From Hypoxylon rubiginosum (lineage: Eukaryota > Ascomycota > Sordariomycetes > Xylariales > Hypoxylaceae), in assembly GCA_902806565.1 (NCBI GenBank), contig CADCXA010000021.1, positions 1,302,001-1,366,000 of the forward strand: 64,000 nucleotides of DNA, read 5' to 3'. The notes under the pieces were generated by a model. It did no database searches. It saw only the letters and a program-made list of their open reading frames with translations, and had not been told where the DNA came from. Positions within the stretch are counted from its first letter, which is position 1. Each line of letters begins with the position of its first letter. The position numbers and the translations under genes are program-made. Below, piece after piece: positions 35,974-47,523 of the stretch.

Positions 35974-36432
35974 ATGAGCGGCAAGTATACACTTAATTGC
36001 CGTGAACACATGCTCCCCACGATGCAAGAGAAAACGGCTCTTACCCGACTGCAACCCCTTTGCCGCATACAAAAAACAAGCCATCGATACCTTCGACAAT
36101 ATATAAACCACAAGAAGGATAGACAGATTGGTTACTTAGATTTTCACCCGAAGTTGGAATTGCCTTCTGAACGTCCTGGTTACCTCCAGGATTGGGCGCT
36201 CGTCGAACGAGACCTCAACACGTTTAACGGGAAGAGGATCTGCCTTTGCTATGGACCGGTTAACCATTCCAAAGCATACACCAGGCTCCAAGGGAGAACC
36301 AACTCCAGTCTGACGAACCACATCTTGGTGACTGTGCCGTGTCAATGGTATGAAGAAGCCAGAAGGTGGTCGATCCACTCTCCCCAAGTGTCACGCGACA
36401 ACTGGGCAACGAATTACTTACTTCGACGATGA
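35974..36432 (+). pseudogene. possible gene relic with DWA-type module
   Basis: An isolated 152-codon frame. Its centre (RQIGYLDFHPKLE..., then DWALVERDLNTF and NGKRI) resembles, from memory, the R-x-IG ... DWA-x-x-E-x-D ... F-x-GN module found in many copies of hypothetical fungal proteins. The flanks carry no matching exons with intact frames, so it looks like a fragment. I could not check this by search. Confidence 0.25.
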
Positions 36433-36895
36433 ATTGACGTTGACGACACTATCAGCTGCTTGGGACGAATAAATACAGGCCTTACACCCTCTAGTCAGGC
36501 GCTTCACAAGGCATTGAAAGGTCAAGTGGATACAGCTTGTGGTTGGGACGACGACACAATAGAGATCAGTCTACCCAACCCGAAATTGACATCCTTTCCT
36601 CTTGTCTGCCTCCAGGTTTCTACTCACTATGACACCATGACGCCGACTTCGACTTCGAATGTATGGCCTCCACGTCATCTTCCACAACGCTTCCCATGGT
36701 GGTTCCGGCTATGGAGTTAACCCTATGCCTCCCTCTATTGTTTCTTGCTTGGATTCCTAACTCCTGGTTGAGCAAAGGAATAGACAGCTACCTCTGGCGG
36801 CCTCAAGGTATTAGAGAGACAATAGAGTCACTATAACGACTAGATGGCACAAGAAAACGAATAGTAACGAATAATACCGGATAATAGTCGACTTG

Positions 36896-37051
36896 GTTAT
36901 GTCGGGGTCTTATCCCTTACCTACCACCCTGGTAGGGTTACAGGCCTGTTGGTACGAGAGGGATAGTATGTGAGATAGGCCCCTTTGTTCCGGCCTCTTG
37001 TATATACCCGGAGCTTGGTAGCCCATTAGGTTCATAGCTCTTCACGTAACA
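36896..37051 (+). repeat. diverged solo-LTR-like repeat, copy A
   Basis: Shares with a second copy near 45391-45553 a right half containing AGGGATAG(T/C)AT, then GGCCT(C/T)TTGTATATAC and GAGCTTGGTAG in the same order and orientation. Ends look like degenerate TGTTA...TAACA, and the internal TTGTATATACC could be an LTR TATA box. No element-internal coding region is present. Confidence 0.4.
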
Positions 37052-38328
37052 ACATAGTTATTTCCATTATTGCATGGTTGGCCTCGTGACATCGTCGCGA
37101 TGCCGGATCGCCGACATCAGGGGCCGAAGCATGGCACGTCGAGCACTGGCGCGCAGTGCTCGACGAGGCGTCCTTACTCGTCATTCCCACTTTGCCGGAC
37201 GTGGGGCTACAGTAGAGTTAGTCGTTCAAGTCGTTGCGTTCCGATTTGAAATCGACACTGCTGCTAATTTCTAATAGAGAAACGGCCTACTTGTAGTTGT
37301 GGGGTCCACAGCGTGGCGTGCAGTGCGTTCTCAGACAACTGCAGCGTTGCTGCTCATCTACTCGGTTTCTGGAATGCCAATTGGCCATGAGCCAAGCGCA
37401 AAGTCGAACGCGGCTCAGAGTCCGTAGATGCTGGTACCGTGAAGAATGCCGCGTCGCTGTCCTCTTCACAGAGAGCTTGAACGACACGGTAGATTTAACT
37501 AAGCGGCTCGACGTAGTAGACCACTCTCTTAACGCTTGTCATGCTAAATACGAGCTAGGTAGACATACGACAGCGAGCTTTTGTGCCGGCCCTGATGCTC
37601 TATAGATCAAAAAGGTGGTCGGGCCAGTCAGGAGCATCAACGAAGCGGCTCAAACGGCGCAGACGGGAGATGGCATCATCGGCATGGGGTTTGAATTGGT
37701 TTATGAAGAGCGAACTAATAGGCTAGTTGGCGTACCTATATAAACCCCGTTATAAGTTAAAGGATGAATTTAAAACATAGGATTGACAAGCGCGGATCGG
37801 CACCAGGCGCGATAATTCGCGCGGAAGAACAGCGCATTGAAATATAAGCCGCTCGACCCTTGCCGCAGGGCTGAATGGATTCATCTTTGGCGGGAAGATG
37901 AGAGTGGGACGAAGAGACAAAGTCCCTACCTGGGGCCGAATCCTAGGGGATGTAGATCGTCGGTCGATGAGGCTTAAGCAGGTTAAACTAACCCATCCGA
38001 GCCGTCTCAGCTAGGTGTTGGTAGCTTTTGCAGGGCTGTTAATTTGCTGTGCCCAGCGGCGCAGCTGTTATTGTCGAGGTATCTTCTTATATGCTGTGTG
38101 AAATAAATAGCTTTTTGGCCGCATCGATAGGTCTGAGTCAATGATGGCGTCTACGAGACATTACAAGAATCTTCGAATGCTTGAAGCAAAATCATTTGCA
38201 AAAAGGACTATTAAAACACTACTCACTTTGCATTTCACCCGCTCGCCTCCGTAGTCGCATAGGCATATGTTGCTTTTCTTACGGCCGACATCTTCCACGA
38301 CAACGGCATTCAACAGCTATCTTGAACA

Positions 38329-39068
38329 ATGACGTTCAGATCACTCCTCATTCTCTCGGTCCTTTCAAAGGCGTTGGCCTCTAATCCCTTCGGGACCGAG
38401 TTCGAGATCGACGGCGCGTCCACTCTAGACAGTCTCCGTCACAGTGAGAATATCGACGCGCAGATACGTGACCTCGTCCGCAACGCCCAGGGAAATCCAA
38501 ACACAACGCGCGGAGTCGCCTTCAAGCCCTTCGAGGCGGTAGATACGACTAACTCCGCTCTGTCGTCCGGGGACGTGGAGTGGACATGGCGTAAGTATGA
38601 TTCCCCTTTCCAAGTGCATGTCAACGTACTGAGAAATTCAGGTGTCAACGTCAGCGATTTTGCCGTACCCGGTGACGAGAGTTACGATGAAGTCGTGGAC
38701 CCTCACATCGTGGCGACGACATACGACTTCACCTGGCCAGGCGGCGGAAACCTCTCCGCCGCGCTCGGCGACCCCGCGGCGGGGCTGTGCCTGTCGTTCG
38801 TGAGCCTGCCCCTCGACTTCCCGGCGAACGTGACGGAGCTGTACACCGAGGGCGACGCGAACGATCCCAGCTGCGCGCCCGTGCTGGGGCAGGCCTGCGT
38901 CGACGCGATCCTCTCCGGCGGACGCACCACCTCCGCCGGCCAGCCGCCGGGACGCTGCGCGGCGGGGAGGGCCTGGTTCGAGCTCCCGGAGTGCGAGAGC
39001 ACGCTGGGGTACGCGCTGGCCGCGTCCGGGTCCGGAGGCACGAACACGGTGTCCCTCGGCTTCCGGAA

Positions 39069-39109
<41 letters not shown>

Positions 39110-39447
39110 ATGCTACCGCCTACGACGCGGAAGACGGCGGGGGTTGGTACGGCTTATTTAGCGCCCCGCAGAACGGCAGCGGGAGCGTGGAGTACTACAA
39201 CGCCACGAACCGGGTGCACATCGCCATGGTCGATCCCGTACTTCCCTCGGCGGGCGATACCGGATATACGCAGGGCCCGGAGCTCTTGTGTATGCGCGTC
39301 AATGTTACCGGCGCCAGTGTTAACGGCGCCAATGCTACTGGCGGGGATACGAAGGATAACGTGGGTAACTCCGTTAAACTGGGGAGCGCGGCTTGGGCCT
39401 TGTCCGTGACGTGCTTGATGAGCTTCGCATTCATATTTATAGCCTAG
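38329..39447 (+). CDS. secreted GPI-type glycoprotein, hypothetical
   Basis: Predicted cell-surface glycoprotein of unknown function. Spliced model: exons 38329-38590 and 38642-39447, 355 residues. The 51-nt intron has GTAAGT, a TACTGA branch-like site and TTCAG, and splicing gives WTWRVNVSDF. Because 51 is a multiple of three and contains no stop, the unspliced frame (372 residues) is also open. A signal peptide occupies about 1-18 (ends ALA). The mature part has several N-glycosylation sites (NVS, NLS, NVT, NAT, NGS, NVT), a YDFTWPGGG motif and about eight Cys. A run of 13 Ser comes from an AGT repeat. The C-terminus is a short polar stretch followed by a hydrophobic tail (about 20 residues) with no basic end, as in GPI-anchored proteins. 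Confidence 0.78.
39070..39108 (+). repeat. (AGT)13 microsatellite coding poly-Ser
   Basis: Thirteen consecutive AGT codons within the secreted protein gene. A pure trinucleotide repeat in a coding exon is prone to length change between strains. Confidence 0.85.
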
Positions 39448-39807
39448 TTGTTGTTAAATCCTTATCACAACGATACCTTTTCGTACCTAGTGGGTTTTCA
39501 CGCTGCGGTTTTTTCATATGATGGAGGTAGGTACGGAATAGTGACTGAGAAAAAAAAATAGTTCCGAGATAAATGAGGATGACCATACACTTACATAATC
39601 ACCTTGTGAAACAGCCTGGACCCGCCTATCTTCAGCCAGCCAGCCTGCCAGCCAGCTGGCTTTTTAGCGTCTCTTAGCCCTACATTAACCGCCGGACCTC
39701 CCTCCACCGTCTCAGCCGACAACATACAGTAATCTATCAAACGCCCACTCACCCACCAACCCACCCATCCATCTATCTTCATTCACTACCGTTCGTCCCC
39801 CATCACC
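39448..39807. other. spacer and DUF423 gene promoter
   Basis: A 360-bp spacer. It holds a CAGC-rich palindrome near 39633-39662 and a pyrimidine-rich leader (CCACC/CCATC) before the next ATG. No gene is seen. Confidence 0.5.
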
Positions 39808-40344
39808 ATGCCCAGCAGCGAAACCACCCCCCTCCTAACCATAAACCAGCCCTCCTCCAACCGAAACCACAACAAGCGCAGCGCCATGTTCTGGACCCTA
39901 GCCTGCCTCTACGGCGCCTCCGCCGTCGGCTTCGGCGCCTTCGGCGCCCACGGCCTCAAGAAGACCATCTCGGACCCGGCGCGCCTCGCCAACTTCGCCA
40001 CCGCCGCCCACTACCAGCTCGTCCACTCCGCCGCCCTGCTCTTCGCCGCCCAGGCCGGCAACCCCGTCTCCGGCGTCCTCTTCACCGCCGGCATGACCAT
40101 GTTCAGCGGCAGCATCTACGCCCTCGTGCTCGACCCCGCCCGCTTCCGGTTCCTCGGCCCCGTCACGCCGCTCGGCGGCCTCTGCCGTGCGTAGTAGTAA
40201 CCTACCTAGTTCCTCCCCGCCCCCCCCCCCCCCTTTTCGTCCCTCTTTCTCTTTTGCTTTTTTTTCTTCTTCTATTTTCCCTGATTTCGGTACTAACTCT
40301 TTGCTATAGTGATTGGTGGCTGGATTATGCTTGCTTTAAAGTGA
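39808..40344 (+). CDS. DUF423/TMEM256-family small membrane protein
   Basis: Small membrane protein of the DUF423 (TMEM256) family, found from bacteria to animals; molecular role unknown. Model: exon 1 39808-40186, a 123-nt intron with a perfect TACTAAC branch site and CTATAG acceptor, exon 2 40310-40344; 137 residues. Splicing yields the family ending GGLCLIGGWIMLAL. Features: a polar N-terminus of about 26 residues, a first TM with the hallmark FGAFGAHGL, the conserved ATAAHYQLVHSAALL block (His residues typical of the family), two further TM segments, and LGPVTPLGGL before the last helix. Codon use in exon 1 is strongly C-biased. The intron also has a poly-C stretch at about 40219-40231. 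The gene is convergent with KAP120. Confidence 0.88.
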
Positions 40345-41197
40345 AGGGCGTACGATATCTACGCCGTCCTACTGAGACCTTCAGGTTAGCGAGTCGCTGG
40401 AGGGTAGCTGCCAAAGTACCGATATATAACTCGTACCTGTGTTATTATGAGATACAGTAGGATGGAATTACGAGGTGCGACTCAAGGAGAGCATAGTACC
40501 TAATGTATGTAAATGGACTTCTGTATAACAAATAGGGCCAAAGGCTCTTCGACATAATGGGCGTCGTTTAAGATGAACTTCACCACTCTACGGAATAGAT
40601 GCTTACTCTCTTGCTTCCCATGTTAATCCCGTGTTAGCTGTTTGGTCATTGGGTCTGTATTTAATGACCTAAAGCACTTCGTTTAACACAGATGATATCA
40701 ACAAACGGCACCGAAGATATCGACGAGTCACCAGCAAGCCACATTGAAATGATACAGACCCGAAAACTTGCAATATGCTATCCTGCCCGTAGGTACAAGA
40801 GAGCTGCTGAACCCTGAGCCCTGAGCCCTGGATCCTTGAATACACGAAACTCTGAACGCATTAACTTTTTGGTATCATCTGACGAACCTCCGCACACTAC
40901 TCTCCGCAAGCAAACTAGGTCCAAGTCTTCTACCAATCATTGCCGAGACCATTACGAGGGCTTGGAGGAAAAAGCGGCTCTCAGTCCTTTCCGTCGACGG
41001 TGTCTTTCTAAGATCAATCTCTTTCCGATGTTACGCTCCTTCTTCTTATCGTCTTTGGTTACTTCGCGTTCAGGAACACCTTCTAGTGCTCTCAATTCTC
41101 GCTCGCTGTCATCCACACATACCTGTCGTGCCAGCGTTAGTTGCCGAGACCGAGTCGATGTAAAGAGCTGCTGCAGCTTCTCAAGCGACTTGACTTT
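40345..41197. other. convergent 3' region with an open frame behind KAP120
   Basis: Between the convergent DUF423 and KAP120 genes. On the minus strand an 81-codon frame (41197-40955, TAA at 40952-40954) is exactly in phase with KAP120 after its TAG and has a charged, protein-like composition; see findings. A plus-strand frame covering the same DNA has no motif. Confidence 0.4.
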
Positions 41198-44100
41198 CTA
41201 GGATTCGCCACTCAGTAGCGCAGGCAGCTTAACTAGCGTTTGGAAACCAGCCAGGACTTCCTTGTCCACATTGATGGCCCAGTTATCTTGGAAGGCTTGC
41301 TCTCCGCCAACTCTTCGTATCAGGTCGTTCAACCTCTCCGTCACGAAAGGAAGAGACTGCACTCTCTTCACCGGGTCGCTCGCAAATAGAGCCCGGACTC
41401 TCACATCTTTCGGCGTGTCCCACTCAGTGGGTTCTGGTTCCTCCGTAAGAACCAGCTGGTCGTTGCCAATCTTGTCTTCGCGGTCTAATATCTGTACCAG
41501 AACATTCGTCCACATGGAGAAGTAGTCCTGAAGGCTGCGCAGAACAATGTCCTGCATGGGTTGAGAAAGTTCGATGAGACGCGTAAGCCCTAGGAGACTA
41601 AGTTTTCGCTGGTTGATAAGTGCCGTGGCGTCCAACGAACGAAACCATTCGGAACTAAGCCAAGCCCAGACTTGGTCGAGAGGACCGAGTGAAGCAAGCA
41701 CCTCGACGAAGATGGTCGGGTCTGTTACGGCGATCCGAGAGAAGACTGCGAAGTAATCTGCGAGAACTATTTCGCTCACGCGGGTCTGTTTTCTCTTGGG
41801 GCCAGACGTCTTGTGAGCTTCAAAAGCGTCATGGATTTCTTCCAACATCTTGGTGATGAATCCAGTGCTCATCAGATCCTGAACCACCACTCGCAGCCCG
41901 GGAGTGCCACCCAATTCATGAGATAGTCGTATGAGGGATTCGGTGTGTCTTGTGGCAACGCCGATTTGCTCGCGGCTCGTCGATCTGAGGGAGCTGCAGA
42001 ACGCGCCGAAGACCTGGCTTCGATATCGATCTTCTAGCAGCGTCTCGGGCGCAAGCAGAACGTAAGATCCCAGAATATTCGCTATCTGGGTGGCATGTTC
42101 GTTCTGCTTCGTCAGCTCCTTAATAGCAGTGTCGACAAGACTGAGGTTCTCGGGGGATAAGGGAGTGGGGCTCCAGGACAATACGTCGGACCACAGATCG
42201 AGTGCCTCTTCGATAAGATACACGTACATGTCGGTGTTCTCTCGCGTCGCCTCGGCTATCAAAGGTAGGATCATGGGATGGTATCTTAGAGATTCCGTTC
42301 TCATGGACGTCACCAACGTCTGCATGATGGCCAAGACTGACTGCTTCATCATGAAACCGAGCTCGCCCGCAGAGTCCCAGATGCGTGGTAGTGCACTCAT
42401 GACCTGATCGCCGAAGTGAGACACATGCGTCTCCATGCGTTGAATAAGGCTTCGCGTCGTCTCGAGTATTGCCAATTTAGTCTCATCAATGTCTACTTCT
42501 TCCAGTATATTGAGGAGTCGCGTGAGTACATCGGAGGCGTAAGGGAGGAACTTCTCTCCTTCAAACCCAAAATCATCAGTGACGGCCTTGAACTGTCTTG
42601 CAGCTGTGGTGCGAACGACGATGTCGTTACACGAGTCGTCAGGATTGAGGAAATGTCGGAAGATCTCGTAAATCAACGGACGGCTTTCCCCAGTAACCTT
42701 GACAGGCACCCATTGGCTCAGGAGAATGGCAATCCTGCGCCTGAGGACCTGACACAGCTGCCCAGTTTGCTGAGCATCAGCCACGATTGTCGTCTTCAGC
42801 ATGGAGTCGAAATCGAATCGTTTGTTGACCAGAGGAGCAGCCAAGCCCATGGCAGTATATACCGCCTCCTTTGCTATAATGTCACCCTGCTGGTTCTGGG
42901 CTGTAGTGAAGTATGCCAGGAGAGGTTGCAGTAAAAGATCTTTATAGTGTGTAAGGAGATCGAGGAATAACTTCTCGGCACATGGTCGTACTTCCCATTC
43001 GTAGGCATTGCCTTGGCTCTCTTCTCGCTCCTCCCACTCCTGCGGTTCTTCCTCCCATGAATCCATGTCCGACTTGCGAAAGATGAAGAGCTGGGTGATT
43101 ATTACGTTGGCCATCTGAAGCACGAGGTCATCTTTCAGCAAGCCAGTCTTGACAGTATCGATGGCCTGCTTTTGCTCGGCTACGATATCCTTGGAGCGAT
43201 AACGAATGGTATGTTTGGGGTAGTGCACCATCCTCACGCAAGCTCTTATTAAGAGTAGGCCCTTCAATGCAAGCTTCTCTAGGACTGATCCCTCAGTTTT
43301 GGCCTTGGATCCATCTGCCAGTGAGGGCTCTTGTCGTAGTCCGCCTGAATCTTTGTAGCCTTCCGCGAACTTGGCAGTGAGGTTCCAGTACGCACGAGCA
43401 AGATCCAGAGAGTTGGGAAGGGAAGCAAAAGATGCAGGGTGCTGTGTTGCCATGTCTAGGTGGAGCTTTGTGAATTGCAGGAGATGCTTTCCTAAGATAT
43501 CGGTGTAGCTCGCTACCTTGGGCGAATCACTGTTGATGAAATCTAAGAATTGTGCGAACTGTCCCTGTGAGAAACTCCAGATTTCCTGGACACTCTTGTC
43601 TTTGTGTGGTTCAACATAGCCAACCACCAGGAGTCGGCGGAGGATCTTGATGGCATCAAGACTGTTTTCCATGGCTAGCAAAGCAGTGTCGGCAGCGTCA
43701 CTAGCAATGTCGTCTTGGCCGTTGCTCAAGAATGCTATCCACTCGCTTGTGCGAGCACCGTAGATTTCACAGAGGATATACACAAGCTCGGGTGTGACGT
43801 CCTGGAGCGCCTTCTGGGATCGAACCAGGCGTGCTGTTCCAAGTTCCTTGATTATGCGTAGAAGTATCATCAAGGCGCCGGAGAGATCGAGCTGGCTGCC
43901 ATCCTTGGTGGCTCGGAGAAGGTTGTTGAGGTCGGTGAAAGGGGTGGCCCATGCATTAGGAAAGTCCATGCGGACCACCTTCGCGACAACAACAGCATTT
44001 AGTTGAGCAAGGTGCCTGTCTCCTTCGCCTACAGTCCCTTGGAATAGTCTATCTCGTATTACTTCTTTCGAATGGACGGAAATAGAGAAGTCTGGCGCGT

Positions 44101-44452
44101 GATGGCGCCAGTGTCGGTCGACGCCATTCTTCAGTTGGAGAATGGCAAGAAGGCGGACCGACTGAGGGATTGACTTGCCGATGAATACCGACTGTTAGGA
44201 AACAGGTGGTTAGCAATGTACTTGGGTATTCGATAATAGAACTATATAGACTAAAGACTAAACCCGGATGCAAAAGCAACGTACCTGCAAGGTCGGGTAA
44301 TATTCCGAGTCGTTGGATTCCCAGGTTTGAAGCTGCTGTGTAGCAGACTGACGTTCGCTGTTATCGTGGGAGGATGCGAACTGCAGAGTACGACAGAGCT
44401 CGTGGAAGTTGAGAGGCGTCGCAGCGCCAGGAACTTCAATAGCGAAGTTCAT
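41198..44452 (-). CDS. KAP120: karyopherin beta, Kap120/importin-11 type
   Basis: Nuclear transport receptor of the importin-beta family. Yeast Kap120 takes part in 60S pre-ribosome export and imports a few nuclear proteins; importin-11 is the animal relative. Model: exon 1 44452-44285 (56 codons), a 93-nt intron (GTACGT donor, CTAACAG acceptor, phase 0), exon 2 44191-41198; 1053 residues, near the 1032 of yeast. The N-terminal importin-beta (Ran-binding) domain lies at about residues 20-110, with SATQQLQTWE, SVFIGKSIPQSVRLLAILQLKNGVDRHW-type repeats and IRDRLFQG. The rest is all-helical HEAT-like repeats, with an acidic loop (about residues 380-395: SWEEEPQEWEEREES) as in other importins. 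The N-terminal exon was found only by splicing; the long exon alone has no good ATG at its start. Confidence 0.92.
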
Positions 44453-44776
44453 CCTGGCGATCACAAGATATCTGAGTGCGTGTGCATACCGTGCAGTGAG
44501 TAAATGAAAATTCTTTGTCTTTATGCCCAAGTATGCGTATGAGTATGAGTACGTGCAGGTGTAGGTGTAGGTGTAGGTGGATGGAATTCGGCGTTTTGTA
44601 GATTAAAGATCAAGGTAACGCTGAACGCGGGAAAGACAAGGAGAGTCGAGCTTGCTTTGGCGCTTTGGTGGGGTTAGGAGGGGCAGGCCTAGAACTTACG
44701 GCGTCTTGGGTAAGGTAACTTTGTTTAGGGGCCCCAAAGTTAGACGCGACTTGGGGTAGACAAACGCCAAGCTTGA

Positions 44777-44803
44777 CGGTTAGGGGTTAGGGATTAGGGA
44801 TTG
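44777..44803 (+). repeat. short interstitial telomere-like repeat
   Basis: Imperfect repeat of TTAGGG: GGTTAGGGGTTAGGGATTAG then GGATTG. Three units match the fungal telomere hexamer. Too short to be a functional telomere. Confidence 0.4.
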
Positions 44804-45390
44804 AGGTTGGAGTGCCTAAACTGCTAGACCTAGATTGCTACCTTAGGTACATGTTGGTAGACCTAGACTGCTAGAGAACAAGGGCTTCAGATGAGAAGAG
44901 TAAAGTTATATTTTGAAGAACCCAATCCCATGGATCCTTGAACTGGTAAAGAAGTAGTAAAAAGGTGCAAGGTCGCCGATGCACGGTCCATTACGAAATT
45001 CACTAAACGAGCAAACAGTGCCTTATGTACCCTAGCGTATGGGCCTAAGGTACCAACAAACAAACATCTTAACCTTTTACACCAACACCTGGAATCACTG
45101 GTTATGGGAATAGATGGATATTTGTAAAGTAGACGCGACAAAGGCATAAATCGCTTATACACATAGGTATTTGTATATTACCAGTTATCTCCCTTATAAC
45201 TCAGATTGCTATATTGGCTTATTGGTAGTCTAATATGAAGAGCTGTGCTATTTGGAGATGGAGTGTTCGCAGAGTATTTTTTTAGCCAGCTGGCAATATT
45301 TTGAATCTATTTGTAACGCCTCCATTATATATATTAGCTACCTAGGTATATAGCTGCTTGGGTTTTAACCCTTACTGTTTAGGTAATGTT

Positions 45391-45553
45391 ACAGTTGGCC
45401 ACCCTATCGCCTGAATAGAAATTACGGGTTTGCTAGTATAAGGAAAGGGATAGCATAGAATATAAGCAAGCCCGTTAGTTCTTAGGACCTCTTGCCCTGG
45501 CCTTTTGTATATACCTAGAGCTTGGTAGTGAAGCATTTAGATTATAGCAAAAC
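45391..45553 (+). repeat. diverged solo-LTR-like repeat, copy B
   Basis: Starts with TGTTACAG and shares the AAGGGATAGCAT, CTGGCCTTTTGTATATACC and GAGCTTGGTAG blocks with copy A near 36.9 kb in the same order. The right border is uncertain. Confidence 0.4.
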
Positions 45554-47498
45554 AAAATAAGTAAAGAAATGGAAGTCATAAAAAGCGACCGGATTCCCGA
45601 AGTGACGGCCGGCCCCCGGGTTGCCAGATTGCTTTATATTCCAGCCCACTAGTGAAAACAGCAAGCACCCTTCTCAGATGAAATGGATTCTACAAAGCAA
45701 TATCAGACAAGTTTCCAATTGGGATAGATTATATTCAGAAGTGACTACGCAAATCTCAAGAGGCTGCTTGAAACTTCAAGGCCGAAGGTTCCCGTACCGC
45801 AAGTTTGTCGCTCGACAGTTGAGAAAATGACGAGAGACGGTACGCATTCCAAGCACTTAACCTCAGAGGTCCTCTAGCCCAGATAGATAACAAATATGCT
45901 AGAGGTAGGCTTCCGCAGGCCCTCTCCCCGTTTGATATTGGTAGACCCTGACCATTGCTGACGAGTCTGCGTCACCCCTACTTTCTGCTTCATCCCGGAA
46001 CACGTTTGAATTTCACGACGATGCCATGAATTGTATGCTTCGGTAATTAATGCAAGCGCTGTAGTATTTATTCCAACTAACATACAATTCTAACAAGATA
46101 GTAGCGTTGATGATACCCGAGGCGGCGTGTTAGAGACTTCTCATTCCACGGATACGAGAAACGGAATACTGCCACGCCAAGATCAATACTATCGTACATC
46201 AAGGGGTAGAAGTATGAGATAATACGAGGTGCCCGTGACAATCATGGCCCTTTTGGTAGAAACCTACCTTTCTTTTTTCTTATGACAGTGACCGTAAGCT
46301 GTATCTTCTGACACGAACAGGAGGCACCTATTTCTAGGGGGTCGCTGGGGACTGCTGAGGGCCGATGAATAATAGGGGTAAATCCACGATTATTACTGTT
46401 GATTGGGTGTCACTAATACAATATATAGTATTCCACCAGAAATGGAAGGAGACTGCCAGTGGGTGAGAAATTAATGGTCCTGGGCACATAGGGGTTGTTT
46501 TATGGTAACACATACATGACCTTCAGGCCGGCAGAGTATTTTCATAGCCAATCGACGACCGTCGGCGTGTAGCCCGATAGGCTTAGGTAAACTCCCCGTC
46601 ACATACTTACCGGAAAGAAATCCGCAGGAAGATCCCGCCCCTGTGAAACGATGCCACGGAACGAGACCACAAATCATAATCGTACCCATAATCCTGGTAG
46701 CTCCGTCCCGGGTTGGTGTTGGAGCCAATGTCGAGTTTCACGGCGACACTTCCAGAACTTTGTGGAGCGATCGGAGCGGGAACAGCCGCCATCCTTGTTG
46801 AACGCGGAAGGTTACAGATATCCGACGTACGAGCAGCTGAGAAGAACGTGCCGGACCCCACTCGTACGTAGGTACAGTACTTACATGTATCTATGACCCT
46901 AGGTACATATACACTAGCCGACGTCCGCGAAGTGAGGTAGCTGCTGATTCGCGAGCGCTTTTGGATGCAAGAGACAGCCACTTGACATGATCAGTATCAA
47001 ACCATTTCCCCCGTATTACCGGAGTCCTGGCTTGCTGCAGGATCCGGGCATCCGGACTGCTGGATCGTGCTGCCGACGCCATCACGTTGCTTATCATGCA
47101 TTGTCCACGAAGCATTGTAAGCATAGATAGAGCTTACGATCCGACATCATGCCACCTATCCGACAGCAATCATCAGGTATTCAAACTCGAGTACCTTTTT
47201 ACTCCTGACCGGTCGAATTAGCTGCAAGAAAGTCGTCTACCCAGGTAGGCATTTAACAAGACGCTACTAGCCGGTTTAGGTTGCTTGCAGAGAGCTCTGG
47301 GCCACCAACCGAGGTTCCTCTCGCTACCGGGTCTTTCTCCGAGAGATTCCCGATGAGATATGAGGATATTCCAGACGTTATAGATATTCGTGTACGAAGG
47401 AGGCTTGACCGATATGAGGTGGGTGTGAGGAGGTTCAGTCTTAGATAATTATTTTCACGTGACCCTATATAGAGCTCGCAAGCCACATGTACAGCCAC

Positions 47499-47523
47499 CC
47501 CCTATATGACTCCTATATAGGGG
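47499..47523. repeat. 9-bp inverted repeat
   Basis: CCCCTATAT and ATATAGGGG form perfect arms around a 7-nt loop. It lies in the gap and may be chance or a remnant of a small element. Confidence 0.4.

Larger units (their letters stand above)
34368..38328. other. 4 kb repeat-bearing gene-poor region
   Basis: Contains a possible gene relic (35974-36432) and an LTR-like repeat (about 36896-37051), listed separately. The right end is the promoter of the secreted protein gene. No intact gene is seen. Confidence 0.45.
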
